Source: Acidimicrobiales bacterium
GTDB lineage: Bacteria > Actinomycetota > Acidimicrobiia > Acidimicrobiales > Iamiaceae
Assembly (NCBI GenBank): GCA_035547835.1
Contig: DASZTW010000007.1
Location: 262,955-326,954, forward strand
Reading direction: 5' to 3'
Length of the DNA: 64,000 nucleotides
This document shows, one piece after another, positions 49,424-59,227 of the stretch. The translations under genes were made by a program, and so were the position numbers. The notes beneath the pieces are model-generated. The model had not been told where the DNA came from and did no database searches. It was given only the letters and a program-made list of their open reading frames with translations. Positions within the stretch are counted from its first letter, which is position 1, and every line of letters begins with the position of its first letter.

Positions 49424-51046
49424 ATGACCCTCACCGCAGAACAGGTTCACGCCCGCCGCTGGTGGTCGTTGGGCGTGCTGTGCCTGTCGCTCACGGTCAT
49501 CTCGATCGATAACACCATCCTGAACGTCGCGCTGCCGAACATCGTCGAGACGGTGGGTGCCACGGGCTCGCAGCTGCAGTGGATCGTCGACGGCTACGTG
49601 ATCGTCTTCGCCTGCCTGTTGCTCACGTCGGGGTCATTGGGCGACAAGTTCGGGCGCAAGCGGGTGCTCACCGCCGGCCTCTTCCTGTTCGGTCTCTTCT
49701 CGGGCCTGGCGGCGTTCTCTGGAACCGCGTGGACGCTCATCGCGTTGCGGGCGCTGCAAGGCATCGGCGGCGCCGCGATCTTCCCGAGCACCTTGTCGAT
49801 CCTGACCAACTTGTTCACGGACCCCTCCGAACGAGCCCGGGCGATCGGCATCTGGGCCGGCGTGTCGGGACTCGGGATCGCCACCGGCCCGCTGCTCGGC
49901 GGTTTCCTCCTCGGACACTTCTGGTGGGGGTCGGTGTTCTTGGTGAACGTGCCGCTCTGCGCGGCCGCCATCTTGTTGGGCCACTACCTCGTGCCCGACA
50001 CGGGCGATCGCGACGAGACGAAGCTCGACTTGGGCGGCGCGCTGCTGTCGGTCCTCGGCCTGTTCTCGCTCCTGTTCGCGATCATCGAAGCTCCGGACAA
50101 GGGTTGGACCAGCCCCGAAGTCGTCATCGGCGGCGCGGCCGGTGTGGTGCTCCTCGGTGCGTTCGCGGTCTGGGAGCTGCGGTCCTCGCACCCGATGCTC
50201 GACGTCAGCTTCTTCAAGAACCCCCGCTTCTCGGGCGCGTCGGCCACCATCACCTTGACGTACTTCGCGCTGTTCGGCTCCACGTTCCTGCTGACCCAGT
50301 ACTTCCAGTTCGTGCTGCTGTACAGCCCGCTCGAAGCCGGCATGCTCACCGCGCCCGTGGCGTTCGGGATCATGCTCGCGGCGCCTCGAGCGCCCCGGCT
50401 GGTCGAACACATCGGCACGAAGCGGGTGGTCGTGGTCGGTCTCGTCATCACGGGATCCGTGTTGCTCACGTACGCGTCAGACACCGTGATGTCGTCGGTG
50501 ATCGGCGGCGGAGCGGTGCGGTTCGTGTTCGGTCTGGGCATGGGCCTCGTGGTGGCGCCCGCCACGGAGTCGATCATGGGATCGGTGCCACGCGCCCGGG
50601 CCGGCGTGGGCTCGGCCGTGAACGACACGACCCGCCAGACCGGCGGCGCGCTGGGCGTGGCCGTGATCGGCTCGATCTTCGCCCTTCGCTACCACTCGAC
50701 GATCCGCGTCCCCGACGGCGTGCCGGGTCGGTTCCGCCCCGAGGTTCACGACTCGATCGGCAAGGCGCTGAAGGCGGTCGGCGACTGGGCCAGGCCCGCC
50801 CACGGCAAGCCCGACCCCGAGCGGCTCCGGTTGGCGAAGGAAGTGCACGACGCGGCCAGCACGGCGTTCCTGAACGGTATGCGCACGGCGGTCGTCGTCG
50901 GCGCAGCGTTCATGGGGCTGGCGGCGTTCGTGGCGTACAAGTACCTGCCGGCCCGCGCGCCCGTGGAGGTCGAGCCTGGCGCCGACGAGCGACTGGTCGA
51001 GGCGGAAGGCTCACTCGCCGCTGTCGACGACGGCCTGCTCATCTGA
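49424..51046 (+). CDS. DHA2-family (14-segment) MFS exporter
   Basis: The 540-residue protein has about 14 membrane segments. The A-motif is GSLGDKFGRKRVL and motif C is GPLLGGFLLG, as in EmrB/QacA drug exporters driven by protons. An Asp in the first segment (SIDNTILNVALPNIV) is typical of the family. It has no visible ribosome site at ATG 49424. TAGCGT near 49350 could be a -10 box. Confidence 0.92.
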   Translation: MTLTAEQVHARRWWSLGVLCLSLTVISIDNTILNVALPNIVETVGATGSQLQWIVDGYVIVFACLLLTSGSLGDKFGRKRVLTAGLFLFGLFSGLAAFSGTAWTLIALRALQGIGGAAIFPSTLSILTNLFTDPSERARAIGIWAGVSGLGIATGPLLGGFLLGHFWWGSVFLVNVPLCAAAILLGHYLVPDTGDRDETKLDLGGALLSVLGLFSLLFAIIEAPDKGWTSPEVVIGGAAGVVLLGAFAVWELRSSHPMLDVSFFKNPRFSGASATITLTYFALFGSTFLLTQYFQFVLLYSPLEAGMLTAPVAFGIMLAAPRAPRLVEHIGTKRVVVVGLVITGSVLLTYASDTVMSSVIGGGAVRFVFGLGMGLVVAPATESIMGSVPRARAGVGSAVNDTTRQTGGALGVAVIGSIFALRYHSTIRVPDGVPGRFRPEVHDSIGKALKAVGDWARPAHGKPDPERLRLAKEVHDAASTAFLNGMRTAVVVGAAFMGLAAFVAYKYLPARAPVEVEPGADERLVEAEGSLAAVDDGLLI

Positions 51047-51081
51047 CCGTAGGATTGGTGGGGCGACAAAGGGGAGGCCTC

Positions 51082-51855
51082 ATGGTCAGCGATCGTCAGC
51101 CGCTCAACCCGTTCGTCGAACGGTCACCCGAAGAGGAGCGAGTCCACCGCAAGCAGCGCCTCGCGGCCGCGTTCCGCATCTTCGGCCGGCTCGGTTTCAA
51201 CGAAGGGGTGGCCGGCCACATCACCGCGCGTGATCCCGAGCAGCTCGACCACTTCTGGGTGAACCCGTTCGGGATGAGCTTTCGCCACATCCGGGTCCGC
51301 GACCTGATCCTCGTCAACCACCAAGGCGACATCGTCGAGGGCAACTGGCCGCTCAACCAAGCGGCCTTCGCCATCCACTCCCAGGTCCACGCCGCACGGC
51401 CGGACGTCGTGGCAGCGGCCCACTCGCACTCGATCTACGGCAAGGCCTTCTCGTCGCTGCACCGGCCGCTGCGCGCCCTCACGCAGGACGCGTGCATCTT
51501 CTACGAGGACCACGGCCTGTACGACGGGTACGGCGGGGTGGCCGACGACCTCGAGGAAGGCAAGCGGATCGCCGCCGCGGTCGGCGACACCAAAGCGGCC
51601 GTGCTGGCAAACCACGGCCTGATCACGGTCGGCAAGACCGTCGACGAAGCCTTGTTCTGGTTCGTCACCATGGAGCGCACCTGCGAGGCCGAGCTCCTCG
51701 CGATGGCCGCCGGCGACCCCGTCGAGATCGACCCGGCTGTTGCCAAGGACACGCACCGCAAGGTCGGATCGTCGATCGCCGGCTGGTTCGGCGCGCAGCC
51801 GTTGTTCGACTGGATCCTCACCGAAGAACCCGACTGCCTCGACGACGGCTCCTGA
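51082..51855 (+). CDS. Class II aldolase/adducin family protein
   Basis: The 257-residue protein has the zinc-site histidines of class II aldolases: AAAHSHSIYGKAF (His-x-His) and LANHGLITVG. The fold fits fuculose-phosphate aldolase relatives, but many members act on other substrates. GGGGAGG lies before the ATG. It is followed by the SnoaL-like gene. Confidence 0.9.
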   Translation: MVSDRQPLNPFVERSPEEERVHRKQRLAAAFRIFGRLGFNEGVAGHITARDPEQLDHFWVNPFGMSFRHIRVRDLILVNHQGDIVEGNWPLNQAAFAIHSQVHAARPDVVAAAHSHSIYGKAFSSLHRPLRALTQDACIFYEDHGLYDGYGGVADDLEEGKRIAAAVGDTKAAVLANHGLITVGKTVDEALFWFVTMERTCEAELLAMAAGDPVEIDPAVAKDTHRKVGSSIAGWFGAQPLFDWILTEEPDCLDDGS

Positions 51856-51863
51856 CCTGGCCT

Positions 51864-52292
51864 GTGGCTGTCGTCGCCATCGACGAGCACTTGCGCCGCC
51901 GGCGCGAAGCGGCGCTTCAAGCGCACCTCGACGCCGAGGCCACCGGGGACACCAGCCGCATCCTCGCCACGTTCGCCCACCCGCGCTACGAGCTGATCGG
52001 AGGCACCGGGCGGGCCTTCGAGGGCGTCGAGCAGGTGCGGGGGTACCTCACCCGGCGTCATCAGGCCTTCCCCGATCTCCACACGGAAGTCATCGCCCTG
52101 CACCACGCCATCGACTCCATCGCCGCGGAGCTGTGGCTGATCGGCACGTACACCGGCACCGTTGACGAGGTGCCCGACGGCGCCAAGCCGTTCCGTTGCC
52201 GGGTCGCGTCGTTCTTCGAGTTCCGCGAGGCCGATCTGGTGGGGATCCGGACCTACTTCGACATGGCGACGATCGCCCGTCAACTCGCCTGA
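51864..52292 (+). CDS. SnoaL-like (NTF2 fold) protein
   Basis: The 142-residue protein from the GTG at 51864 has the SnoaL pattern: EATGDTSRILATFAHPRYEL, VEQVRGYLTRRHQAFPDLHT, and a beta-rich end RCRVASFFEFREADLVGIRT. Such proteins are cyclases, isomerases or hydrolases. Its last 13 bases overlap the convergent membrane gene. Confidence 0.78.
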   Translation: MAVVAIDEHLRRRREAALQAHLDAEATGDTSRILATFAHPRYELIGGTGRAFEGVEQVRGYLTRRHQAFPDLHTEVIALHHAIDSIAAELWLIGTYTGTVDEVPDGAKPFRCRVASFFEFREADLVGIRTYFDMATIARQLA

Positions 52293-52708
52293 GCCGCCTC
52301 CGGCGCCTCGGCCGCGCGCGCCTCGTGGCGGGCGACGGTGAACGCGATGAGCACGGGTACGTGCACCGCGTAGACCACCAACGACAAAGTCAGGACCCAC
52401 AGGGGGCCGCCACGGAGGTGGTCTCGCACGAACGCGTACTCGATCATCCCTGCCGTGATGAAGTACGCCAGCAAGGCCCAACGGCCCACTTGGAAGAAAC
52501 GCGACCAGTTGAAATCGCGATGGCGAGCGAGCAGCGCCAAATTGACCGCCAACAACACCGCCGACGCCACCAACAGACCCACCGCCGGCGCGAGTGGCAC
52601 TGTCTCGGGCAGGTGGGCGGCGAGGTAGATCCCGCCGATCACGATCAGCGCCAGCGAGGCCATCCCGACCTCGGTGACCGGAGGCAACGAGTCGTGCTCG
52701 GCGCTCAT
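52280..52708 (-). CDS. Small four-span membrane protein
   Basis: The 142-residue protein has four predicted membrane segments (about 11-31, 39-60, 75-93, 105-127). The family was not recognised. It starts at the ATGA overlap with the upstream membrane gene. Confidence 0.68.
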   Translation of the reverse strand: MSAEHDSLPPVTEVGMASLALIVIGGIYLAAHLPETVPLAPAVGLLVASAVLLAVNLALLARHRDFNWSRFFQVGRWALLAYFITAGMIEYAFVRDHLRGGPLWVLTLSLVVYAVHVPVLIAFTVARHEARAAEAPEAAQAS

Positions 52709-53337
52709 TGGAAGCCCGCCACCTTCGTCATGATCACCAGCGTGGCGATCTGCATGAGGCCGGTCGCGCCGGCCGTGAAGATGAACCGCTTCATCAGCCG
52801 CTCGATGACCTCCGGGTTGGGCTGGGGCTTCTTGAGCTCGAACAGCACCGCCACGTTCGCCGGCTCCAGCAGCCCCAGGGCGATCACGGCCATGATCCCC
52901 ACGATGATGTAGCTCGCCACGATCCAGCTGTGCGCGGGCGACGCCGAGTAGACGGTGCCCTTGATCGTGCCGAGCTGCCAGCCGCCGGCGAGGGTCAACG
53001 TCACGACAGTCGGCATGATCAGCAGGAGCTTCGGCATCAGGCGGGTGGTGAGCTCGATGCGCGCCGGCACCGACAACTTGCCCAGGATCGGCCCGATGAT
53101 CAGGCCCATGAACAAGTCGAGGATCGTCCACGCCGCTCCCCCGCCGACGTGCGCCAGCTCGACAGGCCACGTCTTGTTCGCCGCGATCGCCCACACCAAC
53201 AACGCGAAGATCACCGCAACGATGACCACGCCTCGCCGGGGGACGATCTCGAAGGCGGGCCGCTCGATTGCCGGAGCGCCCGGTGGTCCTGCCACTTCAG
53301 CGGCTCCCCGCGTGGGCGCCGCAATCGCCTCCGCCAT
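52705..53337 (-). CDS. Membrane protein of unknown family
   Basis: The 210-residue protein has a 35-residue cytoplasmic start and about four or five membrane segments, with FMGLIIGPILGKLSVPARIE, LLLIMPTVVTLTLAGGW and VASYIIVGIMAVIALGL. It resembles a heme- or DUF2269-like membrane family only weakly. A GGGGAGG site precedes the ATG. With the following gene it forms a two-gene unit and may be a heteromeric complex. Confidence 0.72.
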   Translation of the reverse strand: MAEAIAAPTRGAAEVAGPPGAPAIERPAFEIVPRRGVVIVAVIFALLVWAIAANKTWPVELAHVGGGAAWTILDLFMGLIIGPILGKLSVPARIELTTRLMPKLLLIMPTVVTLTLAGGWQLGTIKGTVYSASPAHSWIVASYIIVGIMAVIALGLLEPANVAVLFELKKPQPNPEVIERLMKRFIFTAGATGLMQIATLVIMTKVAGFQ

Positions 53338-53435
53338 TGCTTCCTCCCCTCTGGCGGCCTGCCCGGGCCGCGCTTCGCCACCCTACCGCTCGGCCCCGCT
53401 TGACGACCGGCTTCGCCCCGACGACGCTGCCAGCC

Positions 53436-54638
53436 ATGCCTGATCTCGGTTGGCCGCTCAAGTTCGGTGTCTTCCTCGCCCCGTTCCACCCGCCCGGCCC
53501 GAACCCCACCTTGTTCCTCGAGCGCGACCTCGACCTCGTCGCGCACCTCGACAAGGTCGGCTACGACGAAGCTTGGATCGGCGAGCACCACTCGGCGGGC
53601 CACGAGATCATCGCCTCCCCCGAGGTGTTCATCGCCGTGGCCGCCGAGCGCACCCGCCACATCCGTCTCGGTACAGGGGTGAACTCGCTCCCCTACCACC
53701 ACCCGCTGATGCTGGCCGATCGCATGGTGCTGCTCGACCACCTCACCCGCGGCCGGGTGATGCTCGGTTGCGGGCCGGGCTCACTGCCGAGCGACGCCTA
53801 CATGATGGGCATCGAGGTCGCTCGCCAGCGCGACCGCATGGAGGAAGGGCTCGAGGCCATCACCCGGCTCCTCGCGGGGGAAACGGTCACGATGGAGACC
53901 GACTGGTTCACGCTGCGCGACGCCCGCCTCCAGCTCCGGCCGTACAGCCAGCCCTGCTTCGAGGTCGCCGTGGCCGCGATGGTGTCGCCGTCGGGCCCCC
54001 GCGCGGCAGGCCGCTTCGGGCACTCGCTGCTGTCGATCGGCGCCACCCAGACGCAAGGGTTCGACTTGCTCGGCATGTCATGGGGCGTCATGGAGGAGCG
54101 TGCCGCGGAGTTCGGCACTTCCGTCCGCCGGCAGGACTGGCGGCTGGTGGGTCCGATCCACTGCGCGCCGACCAAGGCCGACGCGTACCGCGATGTCGAG
54201 TTCGGGCTGGCCGGCTGGGTCGACTACTTCAAGAACGTCGCGGCACTGCCGCTGGCCCCCGACAGCGACGACACGAAGGTGCTCGCCGACGCGATGAACG
54301 AGGCCGGATTCGCGGTGATCGGCACGCCCGACGACGTCGCCGCGCAGATCCAGCGGCTGATCGACCAGTCGGGCGGCTTCGGCACGATGCTGTTCATGGT
54401 CCACGACTGGGCCGACGTCGAGGCCACCAAGCGCTCCTTCGAGTTGGTGGCCCGCGAGGTGTTCCCCCGCTTCCAGGGCTCGGCCGGGTCGCTGCGCGAC
54501 TCGCGCGACTGGGCGGCTGCCAACCGCCCCACCTTCATCGGTCAGACCACCGACGCCATCATGGCCGCCTACGCCAAGCACCAGGCCGAGCACGACGACG
54601 CGTCAGCCGGGAGCGGCGAAGCGACCGACGCCGGCTGA
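53436..54638 (+). CDS. LLM-class flavin-dependent oxidoreductase
   Basis: The 400-residue protein has a luciferase-like fold: LKFGVFLAPFHPPGPNPT, GYDEAWIGEHHSAG, IRLGTGVNSLPYHHPL and RVMLGCGPGSLPSDAYMMG. The pattern fits the alkane, limonene or bacterial luciferase-type monooxygenases that use reduced flavin. The substrate is unknown. It is divergent from the membrane-protein unit. Confidence 0.9.
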   Translation: MPDLGWPLKFGVFLAPFHPPGPNPTLFLERDLDLVAHLDKVGYDEAWIGEHHSAGHEIIASPEVFIAVAAERTRHIRLGTGVNSLPYHHPLMLADRMVLLDHLTRGRVMLGCGPGSLPSDAYMMGIEVARQRDRMEEGLEAITRLLAGETVTMETDWFTLRDARLQLRPYSQPCFEVAVAAMVSPSGPRAAGRFGHSLLSIGATQTQGFDLLGMSWGVMEERAAEFGTSVRRQDWRLVGPIHCAPTKADAYRDVEFGLAGWVDYFKNVAALPLAPDSDDTKVLADAMNEAGFAVIGTPDDVAAQIQRLIDQSGGFGTMLFMVHDWADVEATKRSFELVAREVFPRFQGSAGSLRDSRDWAAANRPTFIGQTTDAIMAAYAKHQAEHDDASAGSGEATDAG

Positions 54639-54785
54639 CCTTTCAGCGCTCCGTCGCGCCCGTCCGGCCGCGACCCTCTGGGCGAGGGCTCCCGCACCTA
54701 TCGCCATCGCCGACTCCCGCGGTCGGCGACCTGCGAGGCCGCGCCGGGCAGGCTGGTGAACCGCGTGGCGCGTGCAGGCACGGTG

Positions 54786-54791
54786 TAGCGT
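54786..54791 (+). promoter_or_regulatory. -10 element of the riboswitch-gcvP transcript
   Basis: TAGCGT precedes the first riboswitch helix by 16 bases; transcription would begin near 54798. Confidence 0.5.
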
Positions 54792-54807
54792 GGCGGGGCC
54801 GCAGAAG

Positions 54808-54995
54808 CCGTGCGGGAGAGTCCTCCACAGCGTCGTGGAGGCGCCGAAGGAGCAAGTTCCTCCCCGGAATCTCTCAGGCCCCCGAACCGCACGGACGAGG
54901 TGTCGCTGGAAAGCGGGTCGCCGGTTCGCCGGGTCCCCACCCAAGGTGCAAACCCTCCGGGGTGAACCTCTCAGGTGCCGATGACAGCGGGGAGG
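54808..54995 (+). ncRNA. Tandem glycine riboswitch
   Basis: Two glycine aptamers lie head to tail. In aptamer 1, CCGTGCGG (54808-54815) pairs with CCGCACGG (54887-54894), and the core motifs GGGAGAG, GCCGAAGGAGCAA and AATCTCTCAGGCCC are in place. In aptamer 2, CGCTG (54904-54908) pairs with CAGCG (54985-54989), with CACCCAAGGTGCAAACC and AACCTCTCAGGTGCC. Glycine binding turns on downstream degradation genes, here gcvP. A Shine-Dalgarno GGAG is 7 bases before the gcvP ATG. No T-run terminator is seen between the riboswitch and the gene, so control may act on translation. Confidence 0.93.
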
Positions 54996-55029
54996 CCATC
55001 CGAAGTCCGCTACGCACCCGGAGCCCCCG

Positions 55030-57945
55030 ATGGCCGACCATCGCCGACCTCTCGCCGACCTCGAGCAGGCGAGCCCGTTCGCCGAGCGCCACATCGGGCC
55101 GCGGCCCGAGGACGAAGCGAAGATGCTCGCCGCGCTCGGCTACGCCACCCTCGACGACCTCTTGGCCGACGCGGTTCCGGGCGACATCCGCTCCGCGGGC
55201 CCGCTCGCCTTGCCGGCCGGGCGCACCGAGGCAGAGGTGCTCGACGAACTCCGGGCTCTGGCGGCGCAGAACCGGCCCATGGTGCAGATGATCGGCCTCG
55301 GCTGGAGCAACACGATCACCCCGCCGGTCATCTTGCGCAACGTGATGGAGAGCCCGGCTTGGTACACGGCCTACACGCCGTACCAGCCCGAGATCTCCCA
55401 AGGTCGCCTCGAAGCGCTCCTCAACTTCCAGACCATGATCGGCGACCTCACCGGCCTGCCCGTCGCCAACGCGTCGATGCTCGACGAGGCGACCGCCGCG
55501 GCCGAGGCCCTCACCCTCACGCGCCGGGCATCCAAGGCGCCCGACGATGCCGTTTTCGTGCTCGACGCCGACTGTCACCCCCAGACGAAGGCCGTGGTCG
55601 AGACGCGGGCCACCCCGCTCGGGCTGGAGCTGGTGGAGATCGACCTCGACGCCCACTCCCCCGACGAGTTGGCAGCCCTGGTGGGCCGGCCGGCGTTCGG
55701 CGCGCTGTTCGCACTGCCCGGCAGCTCCGGAGCGGTGCGCGACCTGCGGCCGTGGATCGCTGCCGTGAAAGACGGCGGCGGCTTGGCGGTGGTGACGGCC
55801 GACCTGCTGGCGCTGACGCTGCTGACGCCCCCCGGTGAGCTCGGCGCCGACGTCGCGGTGGGGTCCGCGCAGCGCTTCGGGGTGCCGCTCGGCTTCGGCG
55901 GGCCGCACGCGGGCTTCATGGCCGTCCGCGACGACTTGAAGCGGTCGCTGCCGGGCCGCCTGGTGGGCGTGTCCGTCGATGCCGAAGGAGCGCCCGCCAC
56001 CCGGTTGGCCCTGCAGACGCGCGAGCAGCACATCCGCCGCGAGAAGGCCACCTCCAACATCTGCACCGCGCAGGTCCTGCTGGCCGTCATGGCGTCGATG
56101 TACGCCGTGTACCACGGGCCCGAGGGCCTCACCGCCATCGCCGAGCGGGTGCACCGCCTCGCCACGGTCTGCGCCGCCGGTGTGGAAGCGGGCGGCTTCG
56201 AGGTGCGGCACACCAGGTTCTTCGACACGGTCTGCGTGGCGGCGCCAGGGCGAGCTGCCGCGCTCGTGCAGGCCGCCGCGGAGGCCGGCATCAACGTGCG
56301 GCTGGTCGACGGGGACACCGTCGGCATCGCCGTGGACGAAGTCACGACCCGCGCCCACCTGGAGGCGCTGTGGGAAGCCTTCGGTGTCCTCGAAGCGGTG
56401 GAGACCGGTGGCGGTGTCGACGCGCTCGACACCACGACGGCCGACGCGCTCGACGGAGCCGACCGGCGCACCAGCCCCTTCCTCACGCACCCGGTGTTCC
56501 ACCAGCACCGCTCGGAGACGGCGATGTTGCGCTACCTGCGCCGCTTGGCCGACGAGGACATCGCCCTCGACCGGTCGATGATCCCCCTCGGGTCGTGCAC
56601 CATGAAGCTGAACGCCACCGCGGAGATGGAAGCCGTGACGTGGCCCGAGTTCGCCGCCATCCACCCGTTCGCCCCGCTCGACCAAGCGGCGGGGTACCGC
56701 ACGCTGATCGGCGAGCTCACCGACGCGCTGGTCGCGGTCACCGGCTACGACGCCGTGTCGCTTCAGCCCAACGCCGGGTCCCAAGGTGAGCTGGCAGGCC
56801 TGCTCGCCATCACGGGCTGGCACCAGGCCAACGGCGACCTCGAGCGAAGGGTCTGCCTGATCCCGTCGTCTGCGCATGGCACCAACGCCGCCTCCGCCGT
56901 CATGGCCGGCATGCGCGTGGTCGTGGTGGCGTGCGACGACGACGGCAACGTCGATCTCGACGACCTGCGCGCCAAGCTCGACGAGCACCGCGCCGACGTG
57001 GCCGCGCTGATGGTCACGTACCCCTCGACGCACGGCGTGTTCGAGGAGGCCATCGTCGAGATCTGCGCGCTGGTGCACGACGCCGGCGGGCAGGTCTACC
57101 TCGACGGCGCCAACCTCAACGCCATGGTCGGGCTCGCGCAGCCCGGCAAGTTCGGCGCCGACGTGTCGCACCTGAACTTGCACAAGACCTTCTGCATCCC
57201 CCACGGGGGCGGCGGGCCCGGCGTGGGACCCGTCGCGGTGCGCGCCCACCTCGCGCCGTACCTGCCGAACCACCCGCTCGTGGCCGAAGCGGGCCCTGCC
57301 ACCGGGCCAGGACCGGTCTCGGCCGCGCCTTGGGGCTCCGCCGGCATCTTGCCGATCTCGTGGGCGTACATCCGGTTGATGGGCGCGGAAGGTCTCACCC
57401 GGGCCAGCGGGCTGGCCGTTCTGAACGCCAACTACGTCGCCCGCCGCCTGCAGGACCACTTCCCGGTCCTGTACCAGGGCGGCCACGGCCTGGTCGCCCA
57501 CGAGTGCATCCTCGACCTCCGCGGCCTCACCAAGGACACCGGTGTGACCGCCGAAGACGTCGCCAAGCGGCTCATCGACTACGGCTTCCACGCCCCCACC
57601 CTCAGCTTCCCGGTGGCCGGCACGCTCATGGTGGAACCCACCGAGTCCGAAGATCTCGGCGAGCTCGACCGCTTCTGCGACGCGATGATCGCCATCCGCC
57701 GCGAGATCGATCGGGTGGGCGCCGGCGACTGGCCTGCCGACGACAACCCGCTGGTGCAGGCGCCGCACACCGCCGCGTGCCTCGCGGGCGACTGGACGCA
57801 CCCGTACACCCGCGAGGAAGCCGCGTATCCCCTGCCGGGCATGCGACGTCACAAGTACTGGCCGCCCGTCCGCCGCATCGACGGCGGCTACGGCGACCGC
57901 AACCTGGTGTGCGCCTGTCCCCCACTCGACGCCTACGCCGACTGA
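55030..57945 (+). CDS. gcvP: Glycine dehydrogenase (decarboxylating), P protein
   Basis: The 971-residue full-length protein releases CO2 from glycine and passes the aminomethyl group to the lipoate of GcvH. The PLP lysine is Lys719 in [15 protein letters not shown]. Other blocks are FIGxGW-like [16 protein letters not shown] near 95 and [12 protein letters not shown] near 519. It is a single chain, not the split GcvPA/GcvPB type. Its start is controlled by the glycine riboswitch. Confidence 0.97.
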   Translation: MADHRRPLADLEQASPFAERHIGPRPEDEAKMLAALGYATLDDLLADAVPGDIRSAGPLALPAGRTEAEVLDELRALAAQNRPMVQMIGLGWSNTITPPVILRNVMESPAWYTAYTPYQPEISQGRLEALLNFQTMIGDLTGLPVANASMLDEATAAAEALTLTRRASKAPDDAVFVLDADCHPQTKAVVETRATPLGLELVEIDLDAHSPDELAALVGRPAFGALFALPGSSGAVRDLRPWIAAVKDGGGLAVVTADLLALTLLTPPGELGADVAVGSAQRFGVPLGFGGPHAGFMAVRDDLKRSLPGRLVGVSVDAEGAPATRLALQTREQHIRREKATSNICTAQVLLAVMASMYAVYHGPEGLTAIAERVHRLATVCAAGVEAGGFEVRHTRFFDTVCVAAPGRAAALVQAAAEAGINVRLVDGDTVGIAVDEVTTRAHLEALWEAFGVLEAVETGGGVDALDTTTADALDGADRRTSPFLTHPVFHQHRSETAMLRYLRRLADEDIALDRSMIPLGSCTMKLNATAEMEAVTWPEFAAIHPFAPLDQAAGYRTLIGELTDALVAVTGYDAVSLQPNAGSQGELAGLLAITGWHQANGDLERRVCLIPSSAHGTNAASAVMAGMRVVVVACDDDGNVDLDDLRAKLDEHRADVAALMVTYPSTHGVFEEAIVEICALVHDAGGQVYLDGANLNAMVGLAQPGKFGADVSHLNLHKTFCIPHGGGGPGVGPVAVRAHLAPYLPNHPLVAEAGPATGPGPVSAAPWGSAGILPISWAYIRLMGAEGLTRASGLAVLNANYVARRLQDHFPVLYQGGHGLVAHECILDLRGLTKDTGVTAEDVAKRLIDYGFHAPTLSFPVAGTLMVEPTESEDLGELDRFCDAMIAIRREIDRVGAGDWPADDNPLVQAPHTAACLAGDWTHPYTREEAAYPLPGMRRHKYWPPVRRIDGGYGDRNLVCACPPLDAYAD

Positions 57946-58040
57946 CCACCACCCGCGCGGCCCCCCACCCGTGCTGTGAGCACTTGACCACCCACCCGCG
58001 CGTCCCCCCCACCCGTGCTGTGAGCACTTGACCACCCACA
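57943..58040. repeat. Tandem repeat between gcvP and gcvT
   Basis: Two near-identical units, 57943-57984 (42 bases) and 57985-58028 (44 bases), are followed by a partial third. Each begins TGACCACC, contains a C run and ends with the hairpin GTGCT-GTG-AGCAC. The first unit contains the gcvP stop codon. It could be a duplicated terminator or a protein-binding array. Confidence 0.7.
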
Positions 58041-58099
58041 CGGTGGCTCCCTGCTCACACCACCGGAATTGGGCGACGCACCGGGGCGGCGCGCGGGGG

Positions 58100-59173
58100 T
58101 CAGGCGTGCTTGGCCACGAACGGCGTCGGCACGACCTTGGCGGGCACCGGGGTGCCGCGCAGGTCGATGGCGACCTCGGTTCCTTCGGCCGTGTCCGGCG
58201 GAAGGAACCCCAGCGCGATCCCGGCCTCGAGCGTCGGCGAGAAGTTGCCGCTGGTGACCACGCCGACCGGCGAGCCGTCGATCAGCACGGCCTGCTCGGC
58301 GCGAGGGGGACGACGGCCTTCGACCACCATGCCGCACAGCTTCCGGGCCACACCTCGCTCGCGCTCGGCCTCCAGCGGCTCCCGGCCCCGGAACGGCCCT
58401 TTGGTCCAGCTGACCACCCACCCGAGTCCGGCCTGCAGCGGGGTGATCCCGGCGCCGAGCTCGTGGCCGTGCAGCGGCAGTCCCGCCTCCAGCCGCAGCG
58501 TGTCACGGGCGCCGAGCCCGGCCGGCTCGAACCCGGCGGCCACCACCGCGTCCCAGAACGCGGGCGCTGCCTCGGCGGGCATGGCGACCTCGACGCCGTC
58601 CTCACCCGTGTAGCCGGTGCCGGCCACGATGGCGTCGACCCCCTCCCACGTGAACCGTGCGACGCGAAAGCGCCCGATGTCGGCGGCGTCCGGCGCGACC
58701 GGCCGGAGGAGCTCACGCGCCGAGGGGCCTTGGAGTGCCAGCACCGCTCGTGTGCCCGTGATGTCAGGGGCCTCGCCCCCGAGGGCGGCTTGGATGCGCG
58801 AGGTGTTCGACGCGTTCGGCATGACGTGGAACGACTCGTCGTCGAGCCACCACACGATGATGTCGTCGAGCACCGAGGCATCGTCGGGGTCGAGCAGGTG
58901 CGTGTACTGCGCACGGCCGGCCTCGACCTTGTCGAGGTCGTTGGTGAACGCCTGCTGCAGCCGGTCGTGGCTGCCGGGCCCGGACACGTCGAGGGTGCCG
59001 AGGTGGCTGACGTCGAACACGACGGCACGCGCCCGACAGGCGCGATGCTCGGCGAGGGTGCCGCCGGCGTACTGCAGCGGCATGTCCCAGCCACCGAACG
59101 GGACCATCTTGGCGCCGAGCGCTCGGTGGGCAGCGTCGAGGGGCGAGTGGCGGAGAGGCGCGTCGTCAGTCAC
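58100..59173 (-). CDS. gcvT: Glycine cleavage system aminomethyltransferase, T protein
   Basis: The 357-residue protein moves the methylene group from the lipoate arm to tetrahydrofolate. The folate and catalytic pattern includes MVPFGGWDMPLQY near 23, VFDVSHLGTLDV, GTGYTGEDGVEV and ARDTLRLEAGLPLHGHEL. Length and order are standard. The GTG is leaderless, with TACGAT 8 bases upstream. It is convergent to gcvP, so the P and T genes are not co-transcribed. Confidence 0.95.
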   Translation of the reverse strand: MTDDAPLRHSPLDAAHRALGAKMVPFGGWDMPLQYAGGTLAEHRACRARAVVFDVSHLGTLDVSGPGSHDRLQQAFTNDLDKVEAGRAQYTHLLDPDDASVLDDIIVWWLDDESFHVMPNASNTSRIQAALGGEAPDITGTRAVLALQGPSARELLRPVAPDAADIGRFRVARFTWEGVDAIVAGTGYTGEDGVEVAMPAEAAPAFWDAVVAAGFEPAGLGARDTLRLEAGLPLHGHELGAGITPLQAGLGWVVSWTKGPFRGREPLEAERERGVARKLCGMVVEGRRPPRAEQAVLIDGSPVGVVTSGNFSPTLEAGIALGFLPPDTAEGTEVAIDLRGTPVPAKVVPTPFVAKHA

Positions 59174-59181
59174 GGACGGCG

Positions 59182-59187
59182 ATCGTA
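59182..59187 (-). promoter_or_regulatory. -10 element of gcvT (leaderless)
   Basis: TACGAT on the minus strand, 8 bases before the GTG at 59173. Confidence 0.5.
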
Positions 59188-59227
59188 GGCCGACCCCGGG
59201 TCATCCCGGAACGGCTCGTGGGCTGCC

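Noticed and set aside
48556-49512. 318-residue plus-strand open frame across the intergenic region and zinc-finger gene
   Set aside because: The product is low-complexity and shows no domain; the minus-strand zinc-finger frame and the boxes explain the region better.
54874-58041. 1055-residue minus-strand open frame
   Set aside because: It is the shadow of gcvP; the plus-strand protein has all family motifs and the antisense product is Arg/Gly/His-rich without any domain.
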